Part shown: piece after piece, positions 36,016 to 51,000 of the stretch
Position numbering within the stretch: position 1 is the first letter of the stretch
Layout of the letters: each line of letters starts with the position of its first letter
Origin: Phoronis australis
Lineage: Eukaryota > Phoronida > Phoronidae
Direction: 5' to 3'
Assembly (NCBI GenBank): GCA_002633005.1
Contig: NMRA01000001.1
Location: 2,274,933-2,338,932 of the forward strand
Length of the DNA: 64,000 nucleotides
The notes under the pieces: model-generated
The model's database searches: none
What the model was told of the DNA's origin: nothing
Seen by the model: the letters and a program-made list of their open reading frames with translations, nothing else
Program-made: the position numbers and the translations under genes

Positions 36016-39000
36016 CTGTTAACTAGTATAAATAAAACTAAATTATAACCAAGACAAGATAAATTGATGAACACAACCTCATCCTCACATTTACTAAGCA
36101 ACTGATGTTTTGCACATTTAAACTATTTCTACCACGACTTGCATTACGTACCACATAAACATCAGACACATTAATTTTCATTTTGGGCATGGAAAGAGTA
36201 AAAAGTCTGCGACTGCATACTGTTGTAAATCATTCACACATTTTTCTGAAATTGCCATACAAGGTCAGTGAAAGTAGTTTTTTTTAACCATGCTCTTACT
36301 CATACAACTATTTCAGCTGGCCTGTGTGAGAAAACACCTTATTAAAAGGTTTATGGTCTTGGCTCAGAAGACAAATTGCCTCATTACCCCCTATGGGTTT
36401 TAATAGCCAAGCCTTAAATGTTACATCCCAGCCTCATTTTCATTTTTTGCACTGTGTCAATTTCCCACAGTTAGACCTTAGTTTTGTATCTTTTGTAGGA
36501 AGATTTAAGAGAAGATGTAAAAAAAGTTTTCAATAAGGATGCCAAAATGCAGACTGAAGCAAAAATAACAAAAAGGGTCACTAGGGCTGCATATCACATA
36601 GAATTCGTCTGAAAATGGGAAGACATTGTTCACTCCAACCTATTTTCCAAATTCAATTAAAAGTTGTTAAGATACTTAGTAGATAAAGAACCAAATGTAA
36701 AAAATAAAATTGACACTAGGAAGCACAGCGGTTATCAAATTCGTCTGCAAATTTGCTTGAATGTGCCATCCCATCCATGATAGGAACATAGATGTGGGCA
36801 CATAAAAATAGTCCTATCTCACTATTCTTTCTAAAGTGCATATTCATGAAGTGACTATAAACCTGCATTCTGTCAAGAAACTAACTTTTGATTTAGACCA
36901 CTTACCGATATGAACCTGATCCCAACGAACTTGGACGAGAAGTGGTTTCTGAGCTTGGAAAAAAACCTACAGTTGGCAACTGGTCCACAACATGCTTGGC
37001 AAAGGAACTGATGCGTATCAAGCTGACATGTAGAGCTTGTGGTATCCGCCAATGACGGACTGTCAGTTCTGTGCAAGTCCAGAATTCAGTCACCTCTAAT
37101 TCGACTAAGGAAAATCCTAGTCCATTTCAGCGTAACTGGTCTAAGTGAAAAGTTAGGTTTTGTGACGGAAGGTGGATTTGTAGCCACATGAAGAGTTTCA
37201 ACCCCTGCCCATCATGAAGAAGATGCATCACTTTCTCAGAGCGTAACATAAGTAAATGGCGCCCTACATGACAAGACGTGAGGCGTAACTTAACCAAGAC
37301 ATACCTGAACCTTCGGAAGGGATTTATCAAGGTGAATATTAGAGCAACTGGAAGGATCCATCTGCTCATGTGACCATGCAGAGATGACCTGTTCTTTGTT
37401 CTCCTGACCTACAACAATGGACCACCTTACTACACATATCGTATGGATGAGTACCTAGACACTATGCTGACCATTGCATACAAAGCAAAAGAACACAAAT
37501 AAGTTCTCTAATTTAGGACACAATGTGGCTGACTAAGTGAACAATTTTATTCCCCCATTTTTCCATAAAAAAGTACGTAACATTAAACTAATTAAATGCT
37601 TTTTCATGTTCAGTACCACGGATACCATGATCATACAATATTTTGAAAGATTGGGGGTATTCATGACAATATTTGAGCCCCTTGGAGGAATGAAAAAGGC
37701 CACTTCAGGTAATTATTTTTGTGTGAAATTGGTGACATTTTATAGTACCACTGACCTTTTTACGAACACAAAAACAAAACTGATGCATGTACAAAGTGAA
37801 GGTTTATGGGTTTCCAATCAACTTCCTGTATGGTGGCACCAAAATTTTAATGATTCATCAATTATTAGATACATAGTACATTTCACTCTAAGAAGGTCAA
37901 TGGGAAATTAATTAAAGAAATGAAAAATAAATCTGACCACAAATCATGTACTTTGAGCAGAGCGAAATTAAAATTTTTAGCCCAATGAATGGTTGTATTC
38001 TTTAAATTTTCATTTATTAATAATTGTCTAGTGAGTTTGTGCGTTATTATTTGAAAGCAATGTCAACCATGTCACTTGACTAAACAGAAAGCGAACATGA
38101 TATGCACCCACAATGTTCATCCTAAACAGTAAAGATATAAGAGGGGCTCTTTGATAAGAAATTCCGAGAACTGCTCCTGAGGTCAACTAACTTTTCATGT
38201 TCTTTGCATAAACCACCAACCAATTTCATAACATACATTTGGTCTTTCCTCGACTTACTGAGTGCCAAAAAAGCAAAAAAATAACAAAGCATCACTTGTA
38301 TAAAAGTCTCTCAGCTCGTTTCTTGACAGACGTACGGAGAAAATTTAAAGACTTTCCAGCAATAACTTTATGCACCACCTGGACAAAATTAAATGCTCTG
38401 TCTTTGAAACAATCTTAATTTAATCAAGTTTGAATGTTGGCGATGTTTGTGTTGACTGTAAGTGGCTTACTTAAAGACCATGATTTTGTTGTCATTCTAA
38501 TCAACCTACTGTTAGTGTCTTTGTTCCTTGAGCACATCTTGCATTCAGTGGCCACAAAGTAGATAGCAATACCCATAATTATGGCAAAGATGAAAGACTG
38601 AAAATACACAAATCAATGAAAAAGCTGAAAATACATAAATCAGTGGAAAAGGCTGAAACGCAGCAGAACGACGTAACATGAAATCACCAATTGTGGAGTA
38701 CAGACATTTAAGCACAAGGATAAAATTCAATTATAGGGACACTATCACCGAGAACAGTAATTTTCTGAGATCAGCCCCAGTGTGGAATCAAACCTGGAAC
38801 CATTGCAGTCAGTCTTACGTGCTACCAAATCCCAATCAACAAATAGTAGTCAAAAGAGTTACTGATATGGTCACCGGTTTGATTTCAGCAAATGCCCGAC
38901 AAACATGATGGAAAGAATAGACTTGTTACAAAAAATTACAATCAAATCTTATTAAATTTAAAATTTAACAGACTTTATTGCACAGTTTTATAATTCTGGT

Positions 39001-42000
39001 CATGAAGTCTGTCCCATTCAACAATAATACAAAACAATGCGTTTTTGGGCCGTAAAACAGATTATGCCTCTTCAAGGTACTGAGATGACATTCACTAAGT
39101 AAACACACGTTTTAGGCAATTGTAGTCTAAAGAAATTCACACACAACCAAATACATCAAGAAAATGCTATGCAAAGCAAGATTGCCAAAATGCATAGACG
39201 ATCTACATCAAGAAAATTATGGTAAAAATTCTCCAGTTCGGGAAATTTCAAATTTAGAAGTACATTAAAATTAAAGAGCATAAATTGAATTTCCTTGATA
39301 CTGAAGATTGAGACATGAGCAATTCAACATTTTATTTCTCAGACAAGTATTGGATGCTATGGTTTGTATCAACAGATTCTGCATAAAACTGTACAAAATA
39401 GCTGCTGACACAATGTTCTCATGCGTTCTCATTAGTGTATGTAGTCAAGTTGAAGGATCATTTCTTGTTCAGTGCAATTCTTGAGTTAGGCATGCACAAT
39501 ATCGCCATTACTTACAAAATTTGGTACAAGCTCCAACCTTGAGCAAAATAGTTATTTTGCACTGCACCGAACTGAAGAGTTTTTCCTGGACTCGTTATTT
39601 GAACTCTTACACCATTCCAACGTTGTAAGTTTGTCCCACTGTCAACATATAGCTGCTGCCTCACTTACCATTCTAATGATGAAATCTGTGGGTATAATGG
39701 CCAGGGGTAGACCATAAACCTTGACCAGGAAGCGTAGAGTGTGGTCACAGAATGTCTTCTTTCCATTCAGGCCACTGAAATAATCACCACAACACTGTAG
39801 TCGAAAAGGACTAATAAAAAAATTTGCAGGCGGTCTAGCACACGTTGTACAAGACATGCGTAGGCCACTAATGTCAACCAATTGCACAGATCACCCGGAA
39901 CCATTTTTATGTTTTATTAAACAAACAGTTAATCTGAGATGAAAAGCTGGAGACCTGACTCAAAGGTCTATCAGTGTGCCCCAGTGGGACTCGAACCCAG
40001 GACCTTTTGTAAATGAATCAGACAACAGTATCCTATTAGGCCTCCTCTAAAAGGACTTAAAAGGTGTTACATAAAAAGGTTTTCTCGAATTTGGACAAAA
40101 TTGTCAAAATAATCATTTTCCATGTTTCAAGAGCTCTCTGATGTTGAAATTTCAACATGTTAGATGGCGATACCTGCACACCTGTTTACTTTTACTGTAG
40201 GTGGCGAAACCTGCACACCTGTTTACTTTTACTGTAGGTGGCGACACCTGTACACCTGTTTACGTCTACTGGAAAATTTGACAAAATAATATCACTGTTC
40301 TGCCATTCTGAGTTTTAAATCAAAGAGACTTCACTGCAACTTTGGGCGCTGTGAACAAGAGATAATTTGTCAACTAGAGAACATTTATTTAATGACTTCC
40401 TAAATGAAGTTAGAGAACATGAGTGCAAATCTCTCAAGATTATCTGAATTGTAATTTCCAAAAAATGATAAGACACTGCATTTTAATCGTTAATGTTCTC
40501 TTAATCAAATAGTATATCTAATGACTTACTTATTGGATACCTCGAGCACAAAATAGAACTCGGGTGTGTTGAATGGTACAGGTATTATGTTGCCACATGG
40601 TGAGTGCTCTCGACACACCCACCTGACCTGGTTGTGTTGCTGCGTGTACACGGGGAATCCATCAGTCGTTGTCTGCACACTATTTTCATCAATAGGAGCC
40701 AGCACTTGAGACTTGAGTTCAGTATATTTACTGTAATTACAAAATGATGTAAAATTCTTCAATTTGAGACAGAAACAGAGGCTGAATTTTGCAAAGCAAT
40801 TAAGTCAGCAACGCAGCTCCTTAATAAAAACACATCTACCACCTTTCTTCAAACAGTTTGGAGGAAAGGAGGCAGATGAAAAAAGAACAGAAACAAAAAC
40901 GAGGCCATTCGGGGGTGCAGTGTAGGTACAAATCATCTAAAACAAGGCACATAAAGACTTACTACATTGCTAGAAATACAACACAACCAATAGTTATTTA
41001 CTGATAGGCATACAGTATAAAACAACTTAATGATAAAGAACTTACCTTTTTGTAATTTGAGACTGTGCTCAATAAAATTCCACTTTTCTGCCATACTATG
41101 TCCGGAATTAATTTTGTTTGCACATTCCATCAAAGATTCCACAAAACCAGTAACTACACCAAATTGAGTGGAAACTACCAGTGATTCAATATGCTACCTG
41201 GAGTAACCACTTTGCCAGAAATGCAATGTTATTGCATGGTTTGTGTATTGATTTGAACCTGGAAAGCCATGCCTAATTTCACACTGACTGCAGAATTTAT
41301 ACCAGGATTTGTCAAACCGCAAAGGAACCAATAACATAACAATCGGAATTCAATGTGAAAGATATGGGACAGTCGGCTTTCTGACCCCTAATTCATTCCT
41401 GGATTGGAAACAGACAGATTCAAAGTCTGTGTTATTTGAATGACATCAAAGCGACAAGCATTTAATAAACAAGTATTAATTAATGTAACTTAACAACAGA
41501 TTTTAAGGTAACTGAAAACGTCTTTACCAAGGATCACTTGGTTAAGCTTTTTAGCAGTAAACAAGTATTAAAAACATTAATTGCTTAAAATCCTTGATCA
41601 CACCCACCCACACNCACCCACCCATTCACCCACCCACCCACCCATGCACCCACCCACCCACACACACACACGGCATTAACGTCCAAACATTTGTAACCAC
41701 ATCACCCAACTATTTTAAAAAGATTTTTTCGCAAACCGCAGAAACTTCCAGATGCAGTTCTTTTGCAAAAAAATTGCAAATTCACGCAATATAGTCTCTG
41801 CTTAGAATAACATTAGCCCCAAAACCCTAATCACATTAAATACACCTACGGGCCAATGCTGTTGAACGCTTTGATTTCGTCCTCAGTAAAATTCCTCAAT
41901 GCGTCACGATGGTTTCCTCCTGCTACAACTTTCAGTGTGTAGAGCTGGTCGAAATATTTTGACGTTCCAGTTGGCCGATCAACAATTCGAAATACTGGAT

Positions 42001-45000
42001 AAAATCCTGCATGAAAATTTAATGTTAATTACAAAATAGCTTAAAACAACAACGTAAAAGCAAGTACTGGCAGGTCGAAACTATTTAAAACAATCATTAA
42101 TTTGACAGAACTATCTTACTCCTAACATTTTCGTAGAGACAAATGGAACCTACACTAAATAGTATAATATTATATTCCAATAACATATCGATAATCTATA
42201 TAAGGTGAGTAATACACTTTTCTGACACAGTTGACCTAATTACACTCATAATGTCTCATCAGATTTATTAATCATTCTCTTTAATACTTCATTTCTGTCG
42301 TAATTCTCATTTGATTTCTCAATCACTGTACAACTTGTAATAGTGTAATTAAGCAATTGTGTAATTGGTGTGTAACTTTATTGGAGGGTCCTGCCAAGAG
42401 GCAGTCACTGGTTGAACAAACTGCCCTCTAGAAATGTCAACATTAAATAAACAGCTACTCAAGCAGAAAGTTTAACGCACAAGTCTATTATATTACATTT
42501 TCATTGCTGCACATTGTATAGATCCCAGCACTCTGAAATAAAAGTTAAACGTAATATATCATAACCATCAATATCAATAAAAAACAACTGATAAAATGAT
42601 ACTATTATCATCATTCCTCGCAATATTCTCACTATCGTATCAATTCATTAATAGTAAGGAATCTTGGTTGAGTTACCCACCATTCTGGTAATACAAGCAA
42701 GTCGTCAGTGGTGGTTCCTCATGGATGCAACCATAATCTTTCTCCTTATACCGTTTTAGTTCCTTCAAAGAAGCCCGATTGTTGAAGACCAGGAATGTCT
42801 CAGGTGGACAGCCCAGTAAAACAGTGGTCGAGTACAGACCCTGAAGTTAGAGTGAGAAAAACAACAATCCAACTTTCCTAGCACCTGATGTGTCAATTCA
42901 GTGTGAAATAGTGATAAGCGTGAGGGAAGGCACAACCGCGGGACTAGTGTCCTGGTGCACATCACTGTCTATATTGGAGAATCAGTGAGGGTGCTTTGGT
43001 ATTTCAACACGTGACTACTGGAGTTTCTATCGTACTTAAAGATGTATTTGCATGCTCCTAACTATGCCATTGTACATCAGAAACTAAATGACAATTTTTT
43101 GCTATTTTAACATAATCTATGCTAAACAAAGTGCAGTGTTGTATTCATTGACAACTTCTAAAATGTGAAAACAAATAATTTTGGAAATAGGTGACCTTAG
43201 CAATAATGACATACCTCACGGGCTCAAAAAGCCCACATCATGCAGTTTTATTTCCCAGCACCACGTCACAATACTTACTGGACACGGTTCAGTGATTTGC
43301 AGTGGATTATTTTCGCAACAAAACTCGTTCTTAACAACATTTGTCAACCTACTTCACATTTGCATCGTTGCCATATGTTCTGCTTCTAACTAATTTGGCC
43401 AAGCAAACACAGAGATGAGGAATTAGCCTGCAAGTTCCACTTTAAAGCTGCATGTCACCCAGAATAGCAGAATAACGAAACAAAAATCGATTAGACCTTT
43501 TATTACCCAGGAGAGAAATCCATTTCCGGATATAGGCAATGTTAAACCATTTTCAAATTCGCAATTTTAAGGTGGGCCAACACCCATGCAATCTGAAGTG
43601 TTTTCTTGAATCAATGAGGGTTTTGATGTTCTTGTTGGTAATGAAAATACACTCCGAGTCGTATCATAGTAAGGACTATTGTGAGACTCATTTTATCATA
43701 ATGCCAAATCAATTTTCAATTTTAGCCACATAAACAGGGCAAAATGCAGCTGGTTTGTGAACTGGGAAAATCATCATGCACTGAAAAAACTTAACACTCC
43801 ATTCCAATACAGCTATTTGAACCCACAAATCAAATACCCTCATCTGCAGTTCATAGTTGTCTTTGAAAAAGCACTTGAAGTCGGAGTTCCACGCCTTGAC
43901 AATCACTGAGACAGGCAGGAGGTTCTGGCCAGCGGGACTCTGCTTCGGAACAACGCTTAACTTTGGCACAAAACTAACCTGAGAAAAAATAGTTACATTT
44001 TAATTATACAGTTGCATTATGGGGAAAAATTGCAGAATCATAAGATATTCAACTTGATTTTTATATTTTATAAACAAAATTTTCCAAGGATACAACATCT
44101 TCAGTAAATTTCTAATAATTCCTGGTCAGGACAGATCCTATACAATGCATTCCACTTGTGCCCAGTCATAATGAAAAGCAACCGAGTGAACCTTTATTCA
44201 AAATTGAAGAACAAATTTTATTGCAGCTAAGACATACCGTGTGGAGAACAGTTCTGTTGACCCGAAAACGCTTGGTCTGTAAAACAACTTTTAACAAACT
44301 GCTGTTGGACGGTATTATGGACAAAATGAGGTCGTCAATTTCGAACAGTGGCTTCATATTCGTGTCTACAAATGGCAAAATTCATTGATTGGAAAACTCA
44401 CTTGTTTCCAACTTTGAATTCTTGGCAGAGGTAATAAGGCCAAAAGAGCTGACATGAGACATAGTACTGTTCCATAACATTGTTCATGACACTGTTACAG
44501 TAGTCAATGTTGCAGACTGCATTTTCCACCTGCATTCTTTCAGTCTACCATTGGAGTGACGAATAATTTGAGCTAATGCACCGTAACGGCTCCCTCTATT
44601 GGTGCTTTCAACCACAGAATCACCTGCTCTGACCATTCTCAGAGACAAGAACACTGTCAGTTTTTGATTGCTTTATAACTGCTGCACCATGGACTTTTTG
44701 TATGTCACACGCTCTTATTTTCGTTCTCAACAACAACAGTTTCCAAAGTTGGCAGGCACCATTAAAACGTTGAAGTTAAGAAGGTGTTTGTCCGTCCATT
44801 ATTTAAATCTTATAGGTACTGATTTTATGTGACTGTTTGATTGTGTGCTGACATATTTCAAATACACAAACACCAGAGCTGATTAGATGTTCAGTCCACT
44901 TTCTCATAGCTTTAAATAAAAAAATAATGAAGACTAGATAAGATATGGGCCATTTAAGAAATTTAAAAATGATGCAGTCAATTTTTTAAAATTGGGAGAG

Positions 45001-48000
45001 GGGCTCTGGTGGCACTATGAGACTGCAGTGCATGGTTTACTGGTATCTATGTATCACTTGGCAAGCCATGGCATGTCAAAGTGTGCTAACCTGCATTTGT
45101 AGTATTGTGCTTTTCAAAATAAGTTCAAGACCACAATGGCTAAAATTGACGAGAGGAGCCATTTGAGTTTTCTTAAGTGATGAGGAGCAGGTTTCAAAGA
45201 GTCGGGGTACAGTTCACTTTTTTGACCTTAGATAAAATGTTAGAGAACCTAAATCAAAATAAAAACGTGATTGAAATTGTTTAATATTAGACAAATGAAA
45301 TAAGAATTATACTAGTTAAAGACACAGTGAGTAGATATACCAAGTTTGAAAATGAGACATAAAGATAAGGTGTTACCGACGATAAGTAAAAAAAAACATT
45401 AATATAATGCTTGAAAACAGATAATGCTATCAGCCCTATGCTATACTCCAGTCTGTCTTGTGTATATGCGACTTATTGTCTTCACCAGCCAGATAAACCC
45501 CTGCTATAAAGAACGGCATCTCAAAATGTCTTCTGCAATAAGACGCATGTCTTCCAATTAATGTACTTTACCGATCCTGTGTGAAGTCTCTAAGGTCATC
45601 CACACCTTAAAGGTATATACATCCGTCACATCCAGGTAGATATACTCAGGTATACGATTGTAAATGGTAGCAATCTCATCATCAAATACCTGAAAATAAT
45701 TACGTACTCTTACGATGCTCACATTCTATCATTTTGTGGAAAACGAAAAAGTCTAAAAAAATATTCCAAAATTTAATAAACTGCAAAATTTAAAAAATAA
45801 TAATTCTAAAAACAATTCACAAAGCTTAAAGAATAATTATACAAATTAAAGAAACATAATCAAAATGCAAAGAGTTGAAACGCATCCTTGACTGCACTAT
45901 GGCAACTACGTCTATATAGATGATGAAGAATATGTTAAACTTGTTCGAAAATGGAAAGACCTTGTCCTCTCTCTCAGAAACCCACTTGCCAAATACGAAA
46001 ATCTAGCTACAAACTCTGAAGATACAGACTGAGGCAAAATGCGAAAACTAGAACTGCCACGAGATACAGGAGTCGTCGGATCCCACCAAAACAAATTGTC
46101 ATCTGTTGCTATGTTCATGCACAACCCGAATGAGGATTTAGAAGATACAGCTGCGGATGCAAAAAATGCCACTAGGAGATGCCACTGTGGTCAAACCCCT
46201 TTGAAAATCAGTCATGCTGTTGTTAATAGACACAACAACCAATTTTCTTAATGATCCTTTTAGCAGTTTGGCAGATAAAGAGAATGCTAATAAATGCAAA
46301 AAAACAGACTCGAAAATAATCAAAATGGCCACTAGGAGGCACAGAATACATAAAATCTGTTTGAAAATGGGAAAGCATCGTGGACTCCTTAATAGAAAAC
46401 TATTAGACAATCCATCAAGGAAATCTAAAAATACTGATTGGCAAATGTAAAAAAAAACTAAATATTATGGGGGCACAGTGGTAGTCCGATCAGTTATAAA
46501 GTCATAGTCATCAGTCTTCAGCTTCTCACAAATACATTATGGCAAACCTCATTACACTTGTGCAAGAGGTTTAGAAGATACAGCAGCAGATGCCAGATGG
46601 CAAAATGCACGTACATGATGTACAGTATATGAGGGCATATAAAAATTTGATACTCAAACCATTTCTTGGAAACAGGAAGAGTTGATGACAAATAGAATCT
46701 TAGAAAACTGTGATTAGTTAAAGAATAAGCATCAGACATGTAGCTGATGACAGTCTTCATTTATGAACCATTCTTTGAATTAATGGTTTACAAGAAAAGA
46801 TAAATGCCTACGTTCAATTTTTTTCTCTTTTTACATTCACTTTTGTTGATGTGATGCAACACATTTCCCAGATGTTCTGACTATCTAAATACTTATAAAT
46901 ATGATTGGTGTGTAAAAACAATACCATAATTTTATACTGCTTATTTCACAGTTATTACAAGCATCGCATTTTTCTTTTTTGTATGACATTAAGAATTACA
47001 AATAAACTAGTTTGTTGTTGCTGAAAAACATGCAATCATGAAACTAATGGTGATGTATTGCAATTCAAAAAGCCATTGGCTGAATGTGGCGTACAGGGGA
47101 AAATGCAGGTCAGCGTGTTCGTTGGAACAGATAGAAACAACAGTTTTGAGTCTAACTCTGTTGTGAAACAGAACACACACCACCTTGAAAAGAACTGAAC
47201 AAGGCATATAAAGGCTACATTTATAATTTAGTCAAGCAATCAAATTACATGTACGTGTAAGGGATACACTATGTTCACAAACAGTTCTAGAAATAGGAAG
47301 CATTCTAAAATCCCCTTCTCTGAGAAGGTGGCTGTAAACGACAAGCGGAAGTTATGTAATGCAATGACCAAGCCAAATGATGCCAACTAAAAAACAATAA
47401 GACATTCTGTGACATTACTATTTCCAGGCGTACCTTGCTTAAACCTGTATCGGTTATTTCTATGGCACTGCTGCTTCTACTGTTCCTAAACAGGTATTTC
47501 AGATAGGGCTGAAAGTGGGAAAACGAATCAAATGTACATGTCAAAACAATAAACAAATTGCCTTACAGTGGCTACATCTTAAATTATAAATTTTTGTGAT
47601 TGCTAAAGCTCCGTAGAACCAGTTACATAAACTATGAAAATGTGTTTGAAAAAACCAGGGACGTGGATGAAGTTTAAAATTTGCAACTTCAGCTGAGTGA
47701 GTCATAGTCAGACAAGTGTTATCACGACCATCAAATCTCATTAGAAATACCCAGCATTGTAACACAACAACGCATTGATAAAATAATATCACATTTTGGT
47801 CACACACTGACAGGAATAAACTTATCACCCTCTCCCCTCCAACAAGAAACAGCACAGACAGAATTTAGAAAACCAACTTTTAGGTTATCGCACATTTGGA
47901 AACAAAAAAGAAAATCAATGCAATTCACATCCCAAATGGCCGAGCCTATGATTACAGCCAATCAGAGCACTCCTTTAAGATGCTTGACATACATCATTGA

Positions 48001-51000
48001 TAAATCATGCCCCGTCTCTCAATGAAGCGTGTTCTCGTCTATCAAATATAAGTAATAGGATACACCACAATCACCACAAACATTAGTTGGGCTACGTATC
48101 CTAAGGGAAAAGACACTTCCTTCAAGACAAATACCGTGATGTAAGCCCTGGACTGGTGCCATTCATGAATGTGATCCGTGTAGCCGTCAAAGAAGTGTTT
48201 ATGGTGAATGTCCACCTCTTTGACCATCAGTCGATGAATTAGGGCATTGGCCACTAACAGGGAGACTCTGGTTTGGAGTCCGGCATACTGAACAGCCTGT
48301 GTGGGGATAGCCCACAAGTACTTCTGAAGGAAAGATGGTCGTAAACGGTGAACAAAAGAGATGTATGAATAACTTGAGAAGTTGTGCAACTATATAATAA
48401 GAAATCAAACAAGGGCCCTGTTACACCTGCCTGTAGCTCTTGCTATGTTCCCAATACTTTTGACACAGGATAAAAGTGAGAAGCAGCCAGGTCAACGTTG
48501 AAAACAGTAGTTTTTGAGAGTCCAATCACTGGTGTCAACTACGTTAGTTTGACGGCCCTAACATTATTTCAACATGAAACTTTTGTAGATCTCAACTTCA
48601 AATGGTGCAACTTTCAGCCTAGGCTTAACTCTTAAAGGTTATCTCAAACCTTATTTTGCAAAACGTAAGGTACTTAATATTTGTATAAAAATAGCAAACA
48701 TATTCGTCTACCTTACGGTATGCAAAAGCAAGGCATTTAAAAGAAATATTATAACTCGAGTGTGAAATTCACTAATGTTGAAAATAAGTTGATTCCGAAG
48801 CTGAGAAATAGCGGAAGACGTCATGAGTCTTCAAAATCTGAAGGTTATCGCCAAATTATTTGGTGAAAAATTATTTTTGGAGAATGTAATTTATCAACAA
48901 TGTTCATTATTTCAACATTCACTCGCAACGTCAACTTTTTGCACTGCAAAATTAACATAATTATCACTAACATGTTTCAATTTATCGAATCAAGTTGGAT
49001 CAAGATGGGGTCAACTATTGACCTACTTAAAAGTAGGTCAACAGTTTATTAGTAACACACCAAGTGCTGGAAGACTGATATGAAACCAAGTACGAAATGG
49101 ATTTCACAAATTAACTCGGTAGTTAAAGCGTATCGTGAGCACAAGATCAAAACAGCAAAATGTCAAATTACTGAATCGGATCAAATTAATGAGGTGAAGA
49201 TTTATCTCTTTTCACAACTCGCTGTGTTCTTGAACACAAAGTCACAGAAGTCAATCTCGGTGCATTTGTTCTCAACGGTTGTATGCATGCAGACGTACAA
49301 CTCCCTCAGGATCAAAACATCTTTCTATCCTGTGTACAACTTGTTGACTCAATATTATGGCAACTCAGTGAATGAAATGACTGAGGGTACACAAGGAACT
49401 GCACTGTGCTGGGCGGGAGATTGGATTTGAGTCAAAGCCCTGTAACCTTTGACCTTGGGTAAATGGTAAACAAATTTCCACGCAGTTGTGCAGTTCCAAA
49501 GTAGTTCTGCCAATAAAATCTTTCTTTTCTCCCTACACCGTATACGATTCGTATTTGAAGTTCCCTGAGTATAAAGATAAGATATTTTGCTAGACATATG
49601 TGAAATATTGTAAAAACAAACAATTTTTGTGAATAAGGTTTGAGATATCCTTAACCTTACCTCCATTCGGCTGTATTTCTGATAGCCACGTGATTCAAAT
49701 GTGATGTCTCTAAAGGGACAACCGTAGTTCACTTTGATCACACTTTCACCCCTTAAACATAAGGAATGATATTATGTACCATAACTCATAATGAAATGAA
49801 ATGATCACCAATTATTATTAATTAAAGAAGCATGAAATGCGAAAGCTAGTCAAAGATATCTTTTGAACAATTCCTGACCAAAGTACCATCTCGCAACTTC
49901 TAGTACAGATTGAGTAATTCACTTTCCCCTGTAAGGAAATTTATAGAAAAAATCAAAAATTCACGATTTTTGAAATACGCACAAAGGAAAAATTCTGTGG
50001 TTACCATAGAGTTTTTAATGTCTCCACCCACTTTGATAAATGTGCACATGCGCTCAGTCAGTTGCTTGAAGACATTTGAGATCAAAGGTCCCATTTTCCA
50101 TATTAGGGAAATGTGCAATGTCTATGTCGTGCCCTATCAAATAAGGATACGGGCTTTGCCTGAGAACCACTTTCAAGCAATTTAGTCTTTTATCACGTTC
50201 CAGGCCACTTTAAGCCAAAAAAGTAATGTTTGGTTACGACCACTTAGCGTTAAAGTTTAATGAAGAGCATTGATACGGTATTTGGCCACAGTGTGTATTG
50301 AACACATTTTAAAACAAATTAAGATAACTATCATTAAACACTCCCACTGCAGTGAGCAATTGATCAATTCATGTACTATGATGGTAAAAATTCTCCAGTT
50401 TCGGAGTCTCTAAAATTTGGGACATCAAAATTCCAGCTGCAATAAAATTATCTTGATTCTGAAGATACATAGAACACTGTATTATGTATCAGTTTGAAAA
50501 TAGACTCTCTTGGCAGTTTAAAAGATGGTTGAAAATAGCCATCGACGCAACGTTTTCATTTGTTCCCACAGTGTATAATAATAACAATAAATAGTAAATA
50601 TAATTTACTCTTGAATTTGAAACAGCCAATACTGCCAATTTCTGAAATGTGCCATAAGCTCCAACAACGAACAAAATAATTTCATTTTTCACTGTCCCAA
50701 ACTAGGAAAATGGCAGATGAGGACATGGTGAATGATAACAGACACAAAAATAATAATAAACAAATGCAACACTGGAGTGTTTACAAGAGCCAATGGTACA
50801 TTACAAACTTTATGTTTGTAGGGGCCATTAGGAGGTACTACTGTAACAATGATCGAATCTGCCTGAAAATCAAAGGGTTGCCAGCATATTATCAAGTTTC
50901 ACTAAAATCCGTCAAGCAGTTCTTTAAATATCATCTGGAATGTTCTACCCCCAAATAACTTGAAAAGCCATTTGTTAAGAACAAAATGGCCACTGCAGTG

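Noticed and set aside
35183-36048. Plus-strand open frames over the CATSPERG tail exon
   Set aside because: The minus-strand frame is continuous, phase-matched to the transmembrane exon and much longer; the others are shadows.
41594-41794. His/Pro/Thr-rich open frame
   Set aside because: It is simply the translation of the CCCA microsatellite.
48199-48408. Second open frame overlapping CATSPERG exon 16
   Set aside because: Only the frame reading KYLWAIPTQAVQYAG is phase-compatible with both neighbouring exons; the other is a shadow.
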